DNA of 64,000 nt from Mycolicibacter acidiphilus (GCF_018455725.1 NZ_JAHCLR010000012.1:62001-126000), one strand, 5' to 3'. Counted from the stretch's first letter, positions 26,508-36,025 are shown. Numbers and translations are program-made. The notes: generated by a model from the sequence alone, not told the origin.

Positions 26508-27029
26508 ATGCGTGCGTCGAACCAATTCGCCGACGTGACCAGCGGTGTGGTGTACATCCACGCGTCGCCTGCCGCGGTGTGCCCGCATGTCGAGTGGGCG
26601 CTGACCTCGGCCCTGGGTACCCCCGCGACCCCGGCCAAGCTCCATTGGACGCCCCAGGCCGCGATGCCGGGTCAATTGCGGGCGGAGGTCAACTGGGTCG
26701 GGCCGGTCGGTACCGGCGCGCGGCTGGCGAACGCGCTGCGATCCTGGTCGGTGCTGCGGTTCGAGGTCACCGAGGATCCCAGCGCCGGCGTCGACGGTCA
26801 CCGGTTCAGCCACACCCCGCAGCTGGGGCTGTGGAGCGGGGCGATGAGCGCCAACGGCGACGTGATGGTCGGCGAGATGCGGCTGCGCGCGCTGATGGCG
26901 GAGGGCGCCGACACGCTGGCCGCGGAGTTGGAGTCGGTGCTCGGTACCGCGTGGGACGACGCCCTGGAGGCCTACCGCGGCGGCGGCGACGGCGCCGAGG
27001 TGTCCTGGCTCAGTCGCGGCGTGGGTTAG
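26508..27029 (+). CDS. DUF3145 family protein (Rv2256c-like)
   Basis: A 173-residue actinobacterial protein recognised as DUF3145 by its opening (ASNQFADVTSGVVYIHASPA), then HVEWALTSALG, VGTGARLANALRSWSVLRFE, and the end motif LGTAWDDALEAYR. It has no signal peptide or membrane segment. The family has no known function. The start ATG at 26508 has a strong TAAGGAG ribosome site. It is preceded by 126 bp of intergenic DNA that holds an AT-rich stretch (GAATAATC) suitable for a promoter. Its last 20 nt overlap the convergent lipid-kinase gene. Confidence 0.88.
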   Translation: MRASNQFADVTSGVVYIHASPAAVCPHVEWALTSALGTPATPAKLHWTPQAAMPGQLRAEVNWVGPVGTGARLANALRSWSVLRFEVTEDPSAGVDGHRFSHTPQLGLWSGAMSANGDVMVGEMRLRALMAEGADTLAAELESVLGTAWDDALEAYRGGGDGAEVSWLSRGVG

Positions 27030-27933
27030 GCGCCCGCAGAATCCGCAGCGCGCCCGGCACCGCGGAGATCTCGGCGGGCAGCGCACCGGCGCAGTCGCCG
27101 TCGGCGTAGGCGTTGATGCCCGGGCAGTCCACGTGCACCGACTTCGCCCGCCGCGTGGTCACCTCGTCGAGGTCGACGTGGGTGCCCTTGAAGACGGTGG
27201 GGAACAACCGGATCAGCTTGGCCGGTGACGCCGAATGCACCATCGTCACGTCGAGCAGGCCGTCGGTGTGATCGGCGCCCGGGCAGATCAGCATGCCGCC
27301 GCCGTAGCTGCGGGTGTTGCCGAACGCCGCCATCGTCAGATCGATGCAGATCTCGTCGCCGCCGTCGAACGCCAGCCGGAACGGCAGCAGGCGCAGCTTC
27401 GACAGTTCGGCCAGCATCGCCAGGTTGTAGCGCATCCGGCCGCGCGGCCAGCGCATCCGGTTCGCGCGATCGCTGACCAGGGAGTCGAAACCCGTTGCCG
27501 CCACGGTGCCGAACCACTTGGTGGTGCCGTCGTCGCGCCGAATATGGCCCAGATCGACGGTTTCGGTGAAGCCGTCCGCGACGATGTCGGCCGCGGCCCG
27601 CGGATCGCCGGTGGGGATCCGGTATTCGCGGGCGTGGTCGTTGCCGGTGCCGGCCGGCACGATGCCCAGCGGAATGTCGTTGCCCGCCAGGGTTTGCAGC
27701 GTCTCGGCGATGACGCCGTCGCCGCCGCAGACCACCACCGCGTCGGCGCCGTGCTCCAGTGCGCCCTCCAGCAGCCGACGGGCGTGGGCGGCGTCGGAGC
27801 CGACGACGTGCACCACATCGACGCCGCGCTGCTGGAATCGGGCAGTCGCCGCCTCGGTGGCCCGCGGCGCATTGCCGTGCCCGGACGCCGGGTTGGTGAC
27901 AAGAATGACCCGGCCGATCTGGCGCTGGGTCAC
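27010..27933 (-). CDS. dagK: Diacylglycerol/lipid kinase (DagK family, Rv2252-like)
   Basis: The 307-residue protein matches the DAGK catalytic family. It starts VTQRQIGRVILVTNPASGHG with the first conserved NPxSG motif, then the nucleotide-binding VVCGGDGVIAETLQTL (GGDG near 67), GIVPAGTGNDHARE (GTGND), and later VTMVHSASPAKLIRLFPTVF. These enzymes phosphorylate diacylglycerol or related lipids; the M. tuberculosis homologue has been linked to phosphatidylinositol mannoside synthesis. The GTG start at 27933 overlaps the stop of the upstream flavoprotein (GTGA). The longer frame to 28212 was rejected as it lies inside the flavoprotein gene. Confidence 0.88.
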   Translation of the reverse strand: MTQRQIGRVILVTNPASGHGNAPRATEAATARFQQRGVDVVHVVGSDAAHARRLLEGALEHGADAVVVCGGDGVIAETLQTLAGNDIPLGIVPAGTGNDHAREYRIPTGDPRAAADIVADGFTETVDLGHIRRDDGTTKWFGTVAATGFDSLVSDRANRMRWPRGRMRYNLAMLAELSKLRLLPFRLAFDGGDEICIDLTMAAFGNTRSYGGGMLICPGADHTDGLLDVTMVHSASPAKLIRLFPTVFKGTHVDLDEVTTRRAKSVHVDCPGINAYADGDCAGALPAEISAVPGALRILRAPNPRRD

Positions 27934-29540
27934 GGGATGAGCTTGCCGGGGTTGAGGATTCCGGCCGGGTCCAGGGTCGCCTTCACCGCCCGCAGCAGCG
28001 CTATTCCCAGATCGCCGACCTCGGTATGCATCCAGGGGCGGTGGTCGGCGCCGACGGCATGATGGTGGGTGATCGTGCCGCCGGTCGCGGTGATCGCGTC
28101 GCAGGCGGCTGCTTTGGCCTTGCGCCACTGCTCGATCGGGTTCCCGCGCTGCCCGGCGACCACGGTGAAGTACAGCGAAGCGCCGGTGCGGTAGACGTGC
28201 GAGATGTGGCACAGCACCAGCGCGGGCGTACCGGACTCACCCAGTGCGGTGCTGAGCGCCTCGGTGACCGCTGCCTTCAGCGCGTTGACGCCTGCCCAGT
28301 CGGTCGCCGTCTCCAGCGTCTCGCAGAGCGCACCGGCGGCCAGCAGCGAGTCGCGCAGGTACGGGGCGCCGAACCGGCCGTGCTCCCAGGCCCGGGCGGC
28401 CGGTTCGCCCAGTGACGTGCCGCCGTGCGCCATCAGCACCGCGGCGGTCTCGTCGTGCCGCGACTTGGTGTGCGCCGCACTGCCTTCGAACACCGTGATC
28501 GCCAGGCAGCCGCCGGTGATCTGCTGCTCGCCGATCGCCTCGGTGGTGGCCAGGTTGACCCCGGTCTCGGCCTCGTCGGACAGTCGGATGACGGTCGGGC
28601 CGGTGCCGGTCTGGGTGACCGCGCGCAGCGCCGCTGCACCGGTGGCGAAGTCCGGGAACGACCACGCCTCGTAGCGGGTGGTCTCCGACACCGGGTGCAC
28701 CCGGATCCGGACCCGGGTGATCACTCCGAACGTCCCCTCCGAGCCGATCAGCAGCTGGCGCAGGTCCGGGCCGGCCGCCGACGCCGGCGCCCGACCCAGG
28801 TCGAGCACGCCCATCGGGGTGACGGCGTGCACGCCGAGCACCATGTCGTCGAACCGGCCGTAGCCGGCGGAGTCCTGGCCCGAGGAGCGGGTGGCCGCGA
28901 AGCCGCCGAGGGTGGCGTACTGGAAACTCTGCGGGAAGTGGCCGAGGGAGAAGCCCCGCTCACCCAGCAGGCGTTCGGCGTCCGGGCCGGTGACCCCGGC
29001 GTCGAACTCGGCGATCCCGGACTCCTCGTCCAGGGAGCGCAGCCGGTCGAAGCGGCGCAGGTCCAGCGCGACGACGGCGGTGAAGCCGGCGCGGATCGGG
29101 TCGACGCCGCCGACGACGCTGGTGCCGCCGCCGAACGGGACGACCGCGATGCGGTGCCGGCTGCAGTGATCCAGGATCGCCGCGATCTCGGTTTCGGTGC
29201 CCGGTAACAGCACCGCGTCCGGGGCGTCCTGAACGCCGGGTGCGTTGCGGCGCAACAGATCCAGCGTCGACTTGCCGCCGGCGTGCAGCAGCCGGTCGTC
29301 GTGGCCGGTGCGGCAGTGTTCCGTCCCGACGATGGCCGCAAGGGCTTCGCGGTCGGTGTCGCCCAGTGCGCTCGGGCGCAGTTGCACCTGCGCCGGGTCG
29401 GATTCGGGTGCGCTCGAACCGTCGACGCCGAGCGCTTGCTTCAGCAGCGCGCGGATCCCGTCGGAGAGCGGTTTGGCCGCGGCCGGGTCGCCCCAGGCGT
29501 TCCATTTCATCGGCGGTAGCAGTGCATCCGATCCCGTCAT
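27930..29540 (-). CDS. FAD-linked oxidase resembling alkyldihydroxyacetonephosphate synthase (Rv2251-like)
   Basis: The 536-residue protein has an FAD PP-loop domain: DAVLLPGTETEIAAILDHCS, then VVPFGGGTSVVGGVDP (about 140-155), GFAATRSSGQDSAGYG and LLIGSEGTFGVITRVRIRV. The C-terminal part ends HHHAVGADHRPWM and TLDPAGILNPGKLIP, as in alkylglycerone-phosphate synthases and some D-lactate dehydrogenases. It may act in ether-lipid or glycerolipid metabolism, which would suit its neighbours dagK and glpD1, but the substrate is unproven. The ATG at 29540 is preferred; a farther start at 29567 would overlap the TetR operator. It is divergent from the TetR gene with 26 bp between starts. Confidence 0.83.
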   Translation of the reverse strand: MTGSDALLPPMKWNAWGDPAAAKPLSDGIRALLKQALGVDGSSAPESDPAQVQLRPSALGDTDREALAAIVGTEHCRTGHDDRLLHAGGKSTLDLLRRNAPGVQDAPDAVLLPGTETEIAAILDHCSRHRIAVVPFGGGTSVVGGVDPIRAGFTAVVALDLRRFDRLRSLDEESGIAEFDAGVTGPDAERLLGERGFSLGHFPQSFQYATLGGFAATRSSGQDSAGYGRFDDMVLGVHAVTPMGVLDLGRAPASAAGPDLRQLLIGSEGTFGVITRVRIRVHPVSETTRYEAWSFPDFATGAAALRAVTQTGTGPTVIRLSDEAETGVNLATTEAIGEQQITGGCLAITVFEGSAAHTKSRHDETAAVLMAHGGTSLGEPAARAWEHGRFGAPYLRDSLLAAGALCETLETATDWAGVNALKAAVTEALSTALGESGTPALVLCHISHVYRTGASLYFTVVAGQRGNPIEQWRKAKAAACDAITATGGTITHHHAVGADHRPWMHTEVGDLGIALLRAVKATLDPAGILNPGKLIP

Positions 29541-29542
29541 GC

Positions 29543-29565
29543 GATACAGTATTACATATCGTGTC
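29543..29565. promoter_or_regulatory. AT-rich inverted repeat between the flavoprotein and TetR genes
   Basis: Between the divergent starts lies GATACAGTAT, a 3-bp spacer, then ATATCGTGTC, an imperfect 10-bp inverted repeat (three mismatches per arm). It overlaps candidate -10 boxes for both directions (TATTAC plus, TAATAC minus) and is far more AT-rich than its surroundings. This is the expected place for a TetR operator controlling both transcripts. Confidence 0.55.
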
Positions 29566-29566
29566 A

Positions 29567-30133
29567 ATGTGTAACGAAGATGTGAGCGTCGAGGATCGGA
29601 TCCTCGGCGCCGCGGCCGACTGCGTACTCGCGATGGGATTCGACCGGGTGACGCTCGCGGAGATCGCCCGCCGCGCCGGCATCAGCCGGCCGACCGTCTA
29701 CCGGCGCTGGCCGGACACCCGCTCGATCCTCGCCGCGCTGCTCACCGCCCGGGTCACCGGTGCACTGGCGCAGGTGCAGTCGACGGGAGTCGGCCGCGCG
29801 GCGCTGGTGGGGCGGATCGTCGCGGTCGCGGAGTCGCTCCGGTGCGACCCGGTGATCATGGCGGTGCTGCACCACGACCCGGAGCTGGCGATGGTCTACA
29901 TCGTGGAGCGGATGGGCACCAGCCAGCACGTCGTCTTCGACGTCCTGGTGGCGGAGATCGAGGCGGCTCAGCGCGAGGGCAGTGTGCGTGTAGGGGATCC
30001 GCGGCGGCTCGCCGCGATGGTGCAGCTGATCACCCAGTCCACGATCCAGTCCGCCCGGCTCGTCGCACCGGTCCTGGACGCCGACGCGCTCGCCGCCGAG
30101 CTCGGTTACGCACTGAACGGATACCTGTCATGA
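29567..30133 (+). CDS. TetR-family transcriptional regulator (Rv2250c-like)
   Basis: A 188-residue TetR repressor. The helix-turn-helix lies at about 25-50 (VTLAEIARRAGISRPTVYRRW); the C-terminal ligand domain is all-helical and variable. The ATG at 29567 is chosen; a GTG at 29582 is an alternative. It is translated into glpD1 with an ATGA overlap and divergent from the flavoprotein/dagK pair, so it probably controls both this operon and the divergent one through the inverted repeat at 29543-29565. A glycerolipid-related effector is plausible but not shown. Confidence 0.88.
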   Translation: MCNEDVSVEDRILGAAADCVLAMGFDRVTLAEIARRAGISRPTVYRRWPDTRSILAALLTARVTGALAQVQSTGVGRAALVGRIVAVAESLRCDPVIMAVLHHDPELAMVYIVERMGTSQHVVFDVLVAEIEAAQREGSVRVGDPRRLAAMVQLITQSTIQSARLVAPVLDADALAAELGYALNGYLS

Positions 30134-31653
30134 CGGCTCGGCTCGATGCCCAACGTCGGACCGCCGACCTGGCCGCACTCGCCGACGGCGCCGCGCTGGA
30201 TGTGCTGGTGATCGGCGGCGGCATCACCGGCGCCGGCATCGCCCTGGACGCGGCGTCTCGCGGGCTTTCGGTGGCGCTGGTGGAGAAGCACGACCTGGCG
30301 TTCGGCACCAGCCGGTTCAGTTCCAAGCTGGTGCACGGCGGACTGCGTTACCTGGCCAGCGGCAACGTCGGCATCGCCCGGCGCAGCGCGGTCGAACGCG
30401 GCATCCTGATGACCCGCACCGCCCCGCACCTGGTGCACGCGATGCCGCAGCTGGTGCCGCTGCTGGGCTCGATGCGCCGCGCCGAACGGGCGCTGGTGCG
30501 CACCGGCTTTCTCGCCGGCGATGGGCTGCGCCGGCTGGCCGGCACTTCGGCGGCCGTGCTGCCGAGGTCGCGCCGCATCTCGGCGCAGCGGGCCGCGGAA
30601 CTGGCCCCCACCGTGCGCCGGGACGGCCTGGACGGCGGACTGCTGGCCTACGACGGCCAATTGATCGACGACGCCCGGCTGGTGTGCGCAGTGGCGCGGA
30701 CCGCCGCCCAGCACGGGGCGAAAATCCTGACCTATACCTCAGCATCCGATGCGACCGGAACCTCGGCGCGGCTGACCGATCAGCGCACCGGCGAGTCGTT
30801 CGACGTGGCCGCCCGCGCGGTGATCAACGCGACCGGGGTGTGGGCCGCCGACATCGATCCGGCGCTGCGACTGCGGCCCAGTCGCGGCACGCACCTGGTG
30901 TTCGACGCCGCCGCGTTCGGCAATCCGACTGCCGCGCTGACGGTTCCGATCCCGGGAGAACTGAACCGGTTCGTGTTCGCAATGCCAGAACAGCTGGGCC
31001 GGGTCTACCTGGGGCTGACCGACGAGGAAGCGCCTGGCCCGGTTCCCGAGGTGGCACAACCGACTTCAGCGGAGATCGACTTCCTGCTGGCCACCGTCAA
31101 CACGGCGCTCGGTGTCACCCTGACCGCGACTGACGTCATCGGCGCCTACGCCGGGCTGCGGCCGCTGGTGGACGCGGGGGAGGGACGCACCGCCGACGTG
31201 TCCCGGGAACATGCCGTCGTCGCATCGGACTCCGGAGTGCTCAGCATCATCGGGGGCAAGCTCACCGAGTACCGGTACATGGCGCAAGACGTGCTGGACC
31301 GGGCGATCGCGCTGCGTGGCTTGCGCGCGGCGCCGTGCCGCACCCGCGACCTGCCGCTGATCGGGGCGCCGGGCAATCCGGGCTCGGACACGACGGCTGC
31401 GGGGTTGCCGGCATCTTTGGTGGCGCGCTACGGCGCCGAGGCGCCGGCCGTGCTCGCCGAAGCCACCTGCCCGCGGCCCGGTGACCCGGTCGCTGACGGG
31501 ATCGACGTCATCCGTGCCGAATTCGAGTACGCGGTCAGCCATGAGGGCGCACTGACCGTCGACGATGTCGTGGACCGGCGCACCCGGATCGGACTGGTGG
31601 ACGCCGACCGGCAGCGCGTGGTCGAGGTGGCGGGGGAGTTCGTGGCCAGCTGA
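30130..31653 (+). CDS. glpD1: Glycerol-3-phosphate dehydrogenase, FAD-dependent
   Basis: This 507-residue protein oxidises glycerol 3-phosphate to dihydroxyacetone phosphate at the membrane. It has the FAD Rossmann motif VLVIGGGITGAGIALDAASR (about 26-45), then the GlpD signature FGTSRFSSKLVHGGLRYL. RPSRGTHLVF and the substrate region YAGLRPLVD, then SIIGGKLTEYR, are also typical. Length and order agree with M. tuberculosis glpD1 (Rv2249c). The ATG at 30130 overlaps the TetR stop. A palindromic element follows the stop (31657-31715), separating it from the convergent FAS-II operon. Confidence 0.93.
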   Translation: MTARLDAQRRTADLAALADGAALDVLVIGGGITGAGIALDAASRGLSVALVEKHDLAFGTSRFSSKLVHGGLRYLASGNVGIARRSAVERGILMTRTAPHLVHAMPQLVPLLGSMRRAERALVRTGFLAGDGLRRLAGTSAAVLPRSRRISAQRAAELAPTVRRDGLDGGLLAYDGQLIDDARLVCAVARTAAQHGAKILTYTSASDATGTSARLTDQRTGESFDVAARAVINATGVWAADIDPALRLRPSRGTHLVFDAAAFGNPTAALTVPIPGELNRFVFAMPEQLGRVYLGLTDEEAPGPVPEVAQPTSAEIDFLLATVNTALGVTLTATDVIGAYAGLRPLVDAGEGRTADVSREHAVVASDSGVLSIIGGKLTEYRYMAQDVLDRAIALRGLRAAPCRTRDLPLIGAPGNPGSDTTAAGLPASLVARYGAEAPAVLAEATCPRPGDPVADGIDVIRAEFEYAVSHEGALTVDDVVDRRTRIGLVDADRQRVVEVAGEFVAS

Positions 31654-31656
31654 CGC

Positions 31657-31715
31657 CGAACGTGCACAGTTGACCTTCCCCACCAGGGGATTTGCCGGTG
31701 AACTCTGCACGTTCG
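31657..31715. repeat. Palindromic intergenic element, copy A
   Basis: Two 19-bp arms (CGAACGTGCACAGTTGACC and GGTGAACTCTGCACGTTCG, two mismatches) flank a 21-nt loop between the convergent ends of glpD1 and accD6. The same core, CGTGCACAGTT with the matching AACTGTGCACG arm and a trailing TCGCGG, recurs at 43088-43150. As RNA it would form a long stable hairpin in either direction, so a two-way terminator is the simplest reading. There is no U tract. Confidence 0.75.
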
Positions 31716-31732
31716 CGGAAGGGAGAGACTCC

Positions 31733-33151
31733 TTACAGCGGGATGTTCTTGTGGCGACCGCGCCGCGCCGGCGCCTCGGCCAGCGCCTGGGTGATCTTGC
31801 TGCGAGTGTGCGACGGGTCGATCTTCTCGTCGACGACGCCGATCTCGATCGCGCTGTCCACCCCGCCGGCGATCCGCTCGTGCTCGAGCGCCAGCTCCTC
31901 GTGCAACGCGTCGCGCTCGTGGTCGGGCGCGGCGGCCAGCTTCTTCTTGTGCAGGATGCCGACCGCGGCCTTGGCGCCCATCACCGCGACCTCGGCGTCC
32001 GGCCAGGCGAACACCTTGGTGGCGTTGAGCGAGCGCGAGTTCATCGCGATGTAGGCACCGCCGTAGGTCTTCCGGGTCACCAGCGTGACGCGGGGGACGG
32101 TGGCCTCGCCGAACGCATGCAGCAACTTCGCGCCGCGGCGCACCACGCCACCCCACTCCTGGCCGACGCCGGGCAGGTAACCCGGCACGTCGACGACCAC
32201 GATCAGCGGAATGCCGAACGCGTCGCAGAGCCGCACGAAACGCGCTGACTTCTCGGCGCTTTCGGAGTTCAGGCAGCCGCCCAGCCGCAGCGGGTTGTTG
32301 GCGATCACGCCGACGGTACGCCCGGCCAGCCGGCCCAGGCCCACCACGATCGACGGCGCCCACTTGGCCTGGAACTCGTCGAACGGCCCGTCGTCCAGCA
32401 GCGCCGAGATCAGCGGGTGCACATCGTAGGCGCGCCGAGCCGACTCGGGCAGCAGTGCGTGCAGGTCGACCTCGCCGGCCTCGGCCTTGCCGCGGTCGAA
32501 ATGACCCTGCTGGCAGAACAATCCGACCAGCCGGCGGCCGCGCTCGTAGGCGTCGAGTTCGTCGTCGGCCACGATGTGGCAGACCCCGGACTTGCGGTGG
32601 TGGGTGTCCGGGCCGCCCAGCGACGCCATGTCGACGTCCTCGCCGGTGACGCTGCGCACCACGTCGGGACCGGTGACGAACACCCGGCCCTCCGGTGCCA
32701 TCACGATCACGTCGGTCAGCGCCGGCCCGTAGGCGGCGCCGCCGGCGGCGAAGCCGACGACCACCGAGATCTGCGGGATGTAGCCGGACGCCCGGATCAT
32801 CGCCTCGAAGACCAGCCCGACGGCGTGCAGCGCCTTGACTCCCTCGGCCAGCCTTGCGCCGCCGGAGTGCCACAGCCCGATGATCGGGGACTGCTCGGCG
32901 ATCGCGGTGTCGTAGGCGTTGACGATGTGCCGGCAGCCGTCGATGCCCATGGCGCCGCCCATCACGGTGCCGTCGGTGCAGAACGCCACCGTGCGGACCC
33001 CGTTGACGGTGCCGGCGGCGGCGAGCACGCCGGAGCGGTCCCGCTCGTGCAGCAGTTCCACGGTGCCGTCGTCGAAGAACGTCGACAGCCTCAGCAGCGG
33101 GTCACGCGGGTCGAGCGATTCGCCGATCGTCTCCGGTGCCATGGTCGTCAT
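31733..33151 (-). CDS. accD6: Acyl-CoA carboxylase carboxyltransferase subunit AccD6
   Basis: The 472-residue carboxyltransferase beta subunit makes malonyl-CoA for FAS-I/FAS-II together with the biotinylated AccA3 subunit. The N-terminal half has LWHSGGARLAEGVKALHAVG and VVGFAAGGAAYGPALTDV, which bind the acyl-CoA. The C-terminal half has VDVPGYLPGVGQEWGGVVRRG and RKTYGGAYIAMNSRSL for the biotin side. It is the last gene of the FAS-II operon, 16 bp after kasB, the same place as Rv2247. Length agrees with the family (473). Confidence 0.95.
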   Translation of the reverse strand: MTTMAPETIGESLDPRDPLLRLSTFFDDGTVELLHERDRSGVLAAAGTVNGVRTVAFCTDGTVMGGAMGIDGCRHIVNAYDTAIAEQSPIIGLWHSGGARLAEGVKALHAVGLVFEAMIRASGYIPQISVVVGFAAGGAAYGPALTDVIVMAPEGRVFVTGPDVVRSVTGEDVDMASLGGPDTHHRKSGVCHIVADDELDAYERGRRLVGLFCQQGHFDRGKAEAGEVDLHALLPESARRAYDVHPLISALLDDGPFDEFQAKWAPSIVVGLGRLAGRTVGVIANNPLRLGGCLNSESAEKSARFVRLCDAFGIPLIVVVDVPGYLPGVGQEWGGVVRRGAKLLHAFGEATVPRVTLVTRKTYGGAYIAMNSRSLNATKVFAWPDAEVAVMGAKAAVGILHKKKLAAAPDHERDALHEELALEHERIAGGVDSAIEIGVVDEKIDPSHTRSKITQALAEAPARRGRHKNIPL

Positions 33152-33167
33152 CGCGGTTCTCCTTAAC

Positions 33168-34436
33168 TCAGTACCGGCCGAAGACGAGGGCGACGTTGTG
33201 CCCGCCGAATCCGAACGAATTGTTGATCGCGTAGTCGTACTTGCCGGGGCGGGGCTCGCCGGCCACCACGTCCAGGTCGACCTCCGGGTCGAGGTGCTTC
33301 AGGTTGAGCGTCGGCGGGATCACCTGGTCGCGCAGGGCCATCACGGTCAGGATGGACTCCACCGCGCCGGCTGCGCCGACCGAGTGGCCCAGCGCGGACT
33401 TCGGCGCGTACACCGCGGCGTGGCCGCCGCCTTTGCCCAGGGCGGTGTCGATGGCGTGCGCCTCGGCGATGTCACCGACCGTGGTGGCGGTGGCGTGCGC
33501 GTTGACGTGGTCGATGTCGGCCGGGGTCAGCCCGGCCAGCTGGATCGCGCGCTGCATCGCGTAACCGGCCTGCGCGCCGTCGGGGTCCGGCGCCACGATG
33601 TGGTAGCCGTCCGAGGTGAGGCCGGCGCCCATGATCCGGGCGATGATGTTCGCGCCGCGAGCCTTGGCGTGCTCCTCGGTCTCGATGACCAGCAGCGCCC
33701 CGGCCTCGCCGAACACGAATCCGTTGCGGTCGCGGTCGAACGGCCGGCAGGCGCCTGCCGGGTCGTCGTTCGAGTTGGACAGCACGATCCGCATCTGGGC
33801 GAAGCCGGCGATCGGCACCGCCTCGATGCGCTGCTCGATCCCGCCGCAGATCGCGATGTCGGCCTCGCCGAGCACGATCTGCTGCCAGGCGCGGGCGATG
33901 CCCTCTGACCCGGACGCGCACGCCGAGATCGACGTCAGCACACCGGCGCGGGCCTTGCGGTCCAGCCCGATGGCCGCACCCGCGGCGTTGGGCATGTATT
34001 TCTGCACGGTCAGCGGGGAGACCGCGGAGATGCCGCGCTCCCGCATGCCGTCGTAGGCGAAGACCAGCTCTTCGGTGGAGCCGAGCCCGGTCCCGACCGA
34101 CACCAGCAGTCGTCGGGTGTCGACCTCCGGCGAGCCGGCGTTCGCCCAGGCCCGCCGGCCCATCACCAGCGCCACCTTCTGCAGGTAGGCCAGCCGGCGC
34201 GACTCGATGCGGGTCAGGCCCTCGTCGAAGGATTCCGGGGTCTCGACCATGTGGCCGCCGATCCGGACCGGCAGGTCGTACTTCGTGACGAAATCATCAG
34301 TGAGCGTACGAATTCCGCTCTGGCCGTCGAGCAGTTTCTTCCAGGTTTCTTCTGCGTCGGCGGCCAGAGCGGTCGTCATGGCAAAACCGGTGACGACGAC
34401 GTTGGGAAAACCGTTGCCTGTAGCCAGCGTTGACAT
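33168..34436 (-). CDS. kasB: Beta-ketoacyl-ACP synthase KasB (FAS-II)
   Basis: This 422-residue condensing enzyme extends meromycolate chains to full length using malonyl-AcpM. The catalytic triad is visible: Cys in [11 protein letters not shown] (near 178), His in [12 protein letters not shown] and His in [12 protein letters not shown], followed by the [10 protein letters not shown] signature. It lies 38 bp after kasA in the operon. KasB is distinguished from KasA by order and by segments such as [16 protein letters not shown]. Mutants of the M. tuberculosis gene make shorter mycolates and lose acid-fastness; that is known from the family, not from this sequence. Confidence 0.95.
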   Translation of the reverse strand: MSTLATGNGFPNVVVTGFAMTTALAADAEETWKKLLDGQSGIRTLTDDFVTKYDLPVRIGGHMVETPESFDEGLTRIESRRLAYLQKVALVMGRRAWANAGSPEVDTRRLLVSVGTGLGSTEELVFAYDGMRERGISAVSPLTVQKYMPNAAGAAIGLDRKARAGVLTSISACASGSEGIARAWQQIVLGEADIAICGGIEQRIEAVPIAGFAQMRIVLSNSNDDPAGACRPFDRDRNGFVFGEAGALLVIETEEHAKARGANIIARIMGAGLTSDGYHIVAPDPDGAQAGYAMQRAIQLAGLTPADIDHVNAHATATTVGDIAEAHAIDTALGKGGGHAAVYAPKSALGHSVGAAGAVESILTVMALRDQVIPPTLNLKHLDPEVDLDVVAGEPRPGKYDYAINNSFGFGGHNVALVFGRY

Positions 34437-34474
34437 GGGTATTGCACGTTCCTTCTCTTGAGATGGGTTCGGTA

Positions 34475-35725
34475 TCAGTACTTCCCGAACGCGAGCGCCA
34501 CGTTGTGCCCGCCGAAACCGAACGAGTTGTTGATCGCGTACTGGTAGTCGCCGTAACGGGGTTCGCCCGCCACCACGTCCAGGTCGATCTCCGAATCCGG
34601 CGTCTCGTAGTTCAGCGTGGGCGGGATGACCCCGTCACGCAGCGTGAGCACCGTCAGCACCGACTCCAGCGCACCGACCGCTCCGATGGAGTGGCCCAGT
34701 GCCGACTTCGGCGCGTACACCGCGGCGTTCTGGCATCCGGCTTCCCGGATGGCGTTCGCCTCGGCGGTGTCGCCGATCGGGGTGGCCGTGCCGTGCGCGT
34801 TGATGTGGTCGATGTCGGAGGCCGAGATACCGGCCAACTCCAGCGACCGCTTCATGGCCTGACCGGCCCGCTTGCCGTCGGGTCCGGGAGCCACCATGTG
34901 GAACGCATCGGAGGTGATCCCCGCGCCCAGCAGTCGGGCCAGCGGCTTGGCGCCGCGAGCCTTGGCGTGCTCCTCGGTCTCGATGATCATCATCGCGCCG
35001 GCCTCACCGAACACGAAGCCGTCCCGGTCCTTGTCGAACGGCCGCGACGCCTTCTCCGGCTCGTCGTTGCGGGTGGACATGGCGCGCATCATCGAGAACG
35101 CCGCGATCGGCAGCGCCTCGATCATGCCCTCCACACCACCGCAGACGACCATGTCGGCGTCGCCCATCACGATGTGCCGCCAGGCGTGGGCGATGGCCTC
35201 CGAGCCCGACGAACACGCCGAGACCGGCGTGATGACCCCGGCGCGGGCGCCGAGTGCCAGCCCGGCGACCGCAGCCGCACCGTTGGGCATGACCATCTGC
35301 ACCGCGAGCGGGGACACCTTGCGGGGGCCGCCCTCGTTCATCAGGTCGTAGGTCTCGACGATCTTCTCGCCGCCGCCCAGGCCGGTGCCGATGACGACCG
35401 CGAGCCGGTCCTTGTCGACGTCCGGCGTGCCGGCGTTCGACCAGAGTCGCTCACTGAGCAGTTTGGACATCCGCTGCACGTACGACATGCGGCGCAGGTC
35501 CAGCCGGCCCATGTGGTCGTCGACCGGGTCCTTGAGCTGACCGCCGATCTTGACCGGCAGATCCCATTTCTCGGTGAATTCACCGGTGAGGGTACGGATG
35601 CCGCTCTCGCCGGCCAGCAGACCCTTCCACGTACCGTCGATGTCCGCGGCGATCGATGTGGTTGCCTCAACGGCGGTTACCACCACAGAGGGGTAACCGC
35701 CGTTGGCCGTAGAAGGCTTGCTCAC
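34475..35725 (-). CDS. kasA: Beta-ketoacyl-ACP synthase KasA (FAS-II)
   Basis: The 416-residue essential condensing enzyme for the first rounds of meromycolate elongation. Catalytic Cys is in [15 protein letters not shown] (near 171), the two His residues in [12 protein letters not shown] (near 311) and [12 protein letters not shown] (near 345), with [13 protein letters not shown] at the end. Length equals M. tuberculosis KasA. The ATG at 35725 directly abuts the acpM stop codon. KasA is the target of thiolactomycin-type inhibitors in the genus. Confidence 0.96.
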   Translation of the reverse strand: MSKPSTANGGYPSVVVTAVEATTSIAADIDGTWKGLLAGESGIRTLTGEFTEKWDLPVKIGGQLKDPVDDHMGRLDLRRMSYVQRMSKLLSERLWSNAGTPDVDKDRLAVVIGTGLGGGEKIVETYDLMNEGGPRKVSPLAVQMVMPNGAAAVAGLALGARAGVITPVSACSSGSEAIAHAWRHIVMGDADMVVCGGVEGMIEALPIAAFSMMRAMSTRNDEPEKASRPFDKDRDGFVFGEAGAMMIIETEEHAKARGAKPLARLLGAGITSDAFHMVAPGPDGKRAGQAMKRSLELAGISASDIDHINAHGTATPIGDTAEANAIREAGCQNAAVYAPKSALGHSIGAVGALESVLTVLTLRDGVIPPTLNYETPDSEIDLDVVAGEPRYGDYQYAINNSFGFGGHNVALAFGKY

Positions 35726-36025
35726 TTAGCTCTCCGAACCGAACTTCTCGCGCAGCGCGGCAGCGGCCTCGGGGTTCTCGGCCTCGAGCTTCTGGATGTA
35801 GCCGACGACGTCGCCGACGGTGCGCAGGCCGGCGAGGTCCTCGTCGGGGATCTTCACGCCGTACTTGTCCTCGGTCTGCACCGCGATCTCGACCATCGAC
35901 AGCGAGTCGATGTCCAGGTCGTCGACGAACGACTTCTCGACGGTGACCTCGCTCGGCTCGATACCGGTCACCTCTTCGATGATCTCGGCGAGACCGGCGA
36001 TGATTTCTTCCTGGCTGGCAGCCAC
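35726..36025 (-). CDS. acpM: Meromycolate extension acyl carrier protein AcpM
   Basis: A 99-residue acyl carrier protein. The 4'-phosphopantetheine serine is in DDLDIDSLSMVEI (near residue 41). Acidic helices around it (PSEVTVEKSFVDDLD) are the docking surface for FabD, KasA and KasB. The extra C-terminal extension of about 15 residues (KLEAENPEAAAALREKFGSES) is typical of AcpM compared with ordinary ACPs. It sits between fabD and kasA in the operon. The 80-bp gap to fabD contains the ribosome site but no obvious terminator. Confidence 0.96.
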   Translation of the reverse strand: MAASQEEIIAGLAEIIEEVTGIEPSEVTVEKSFVDDLDIDSLSMVEIAVQTEDKYGVKIPDEDLAGLRTVGDVVGYIQKLEAENPEAAAALREKFGSES

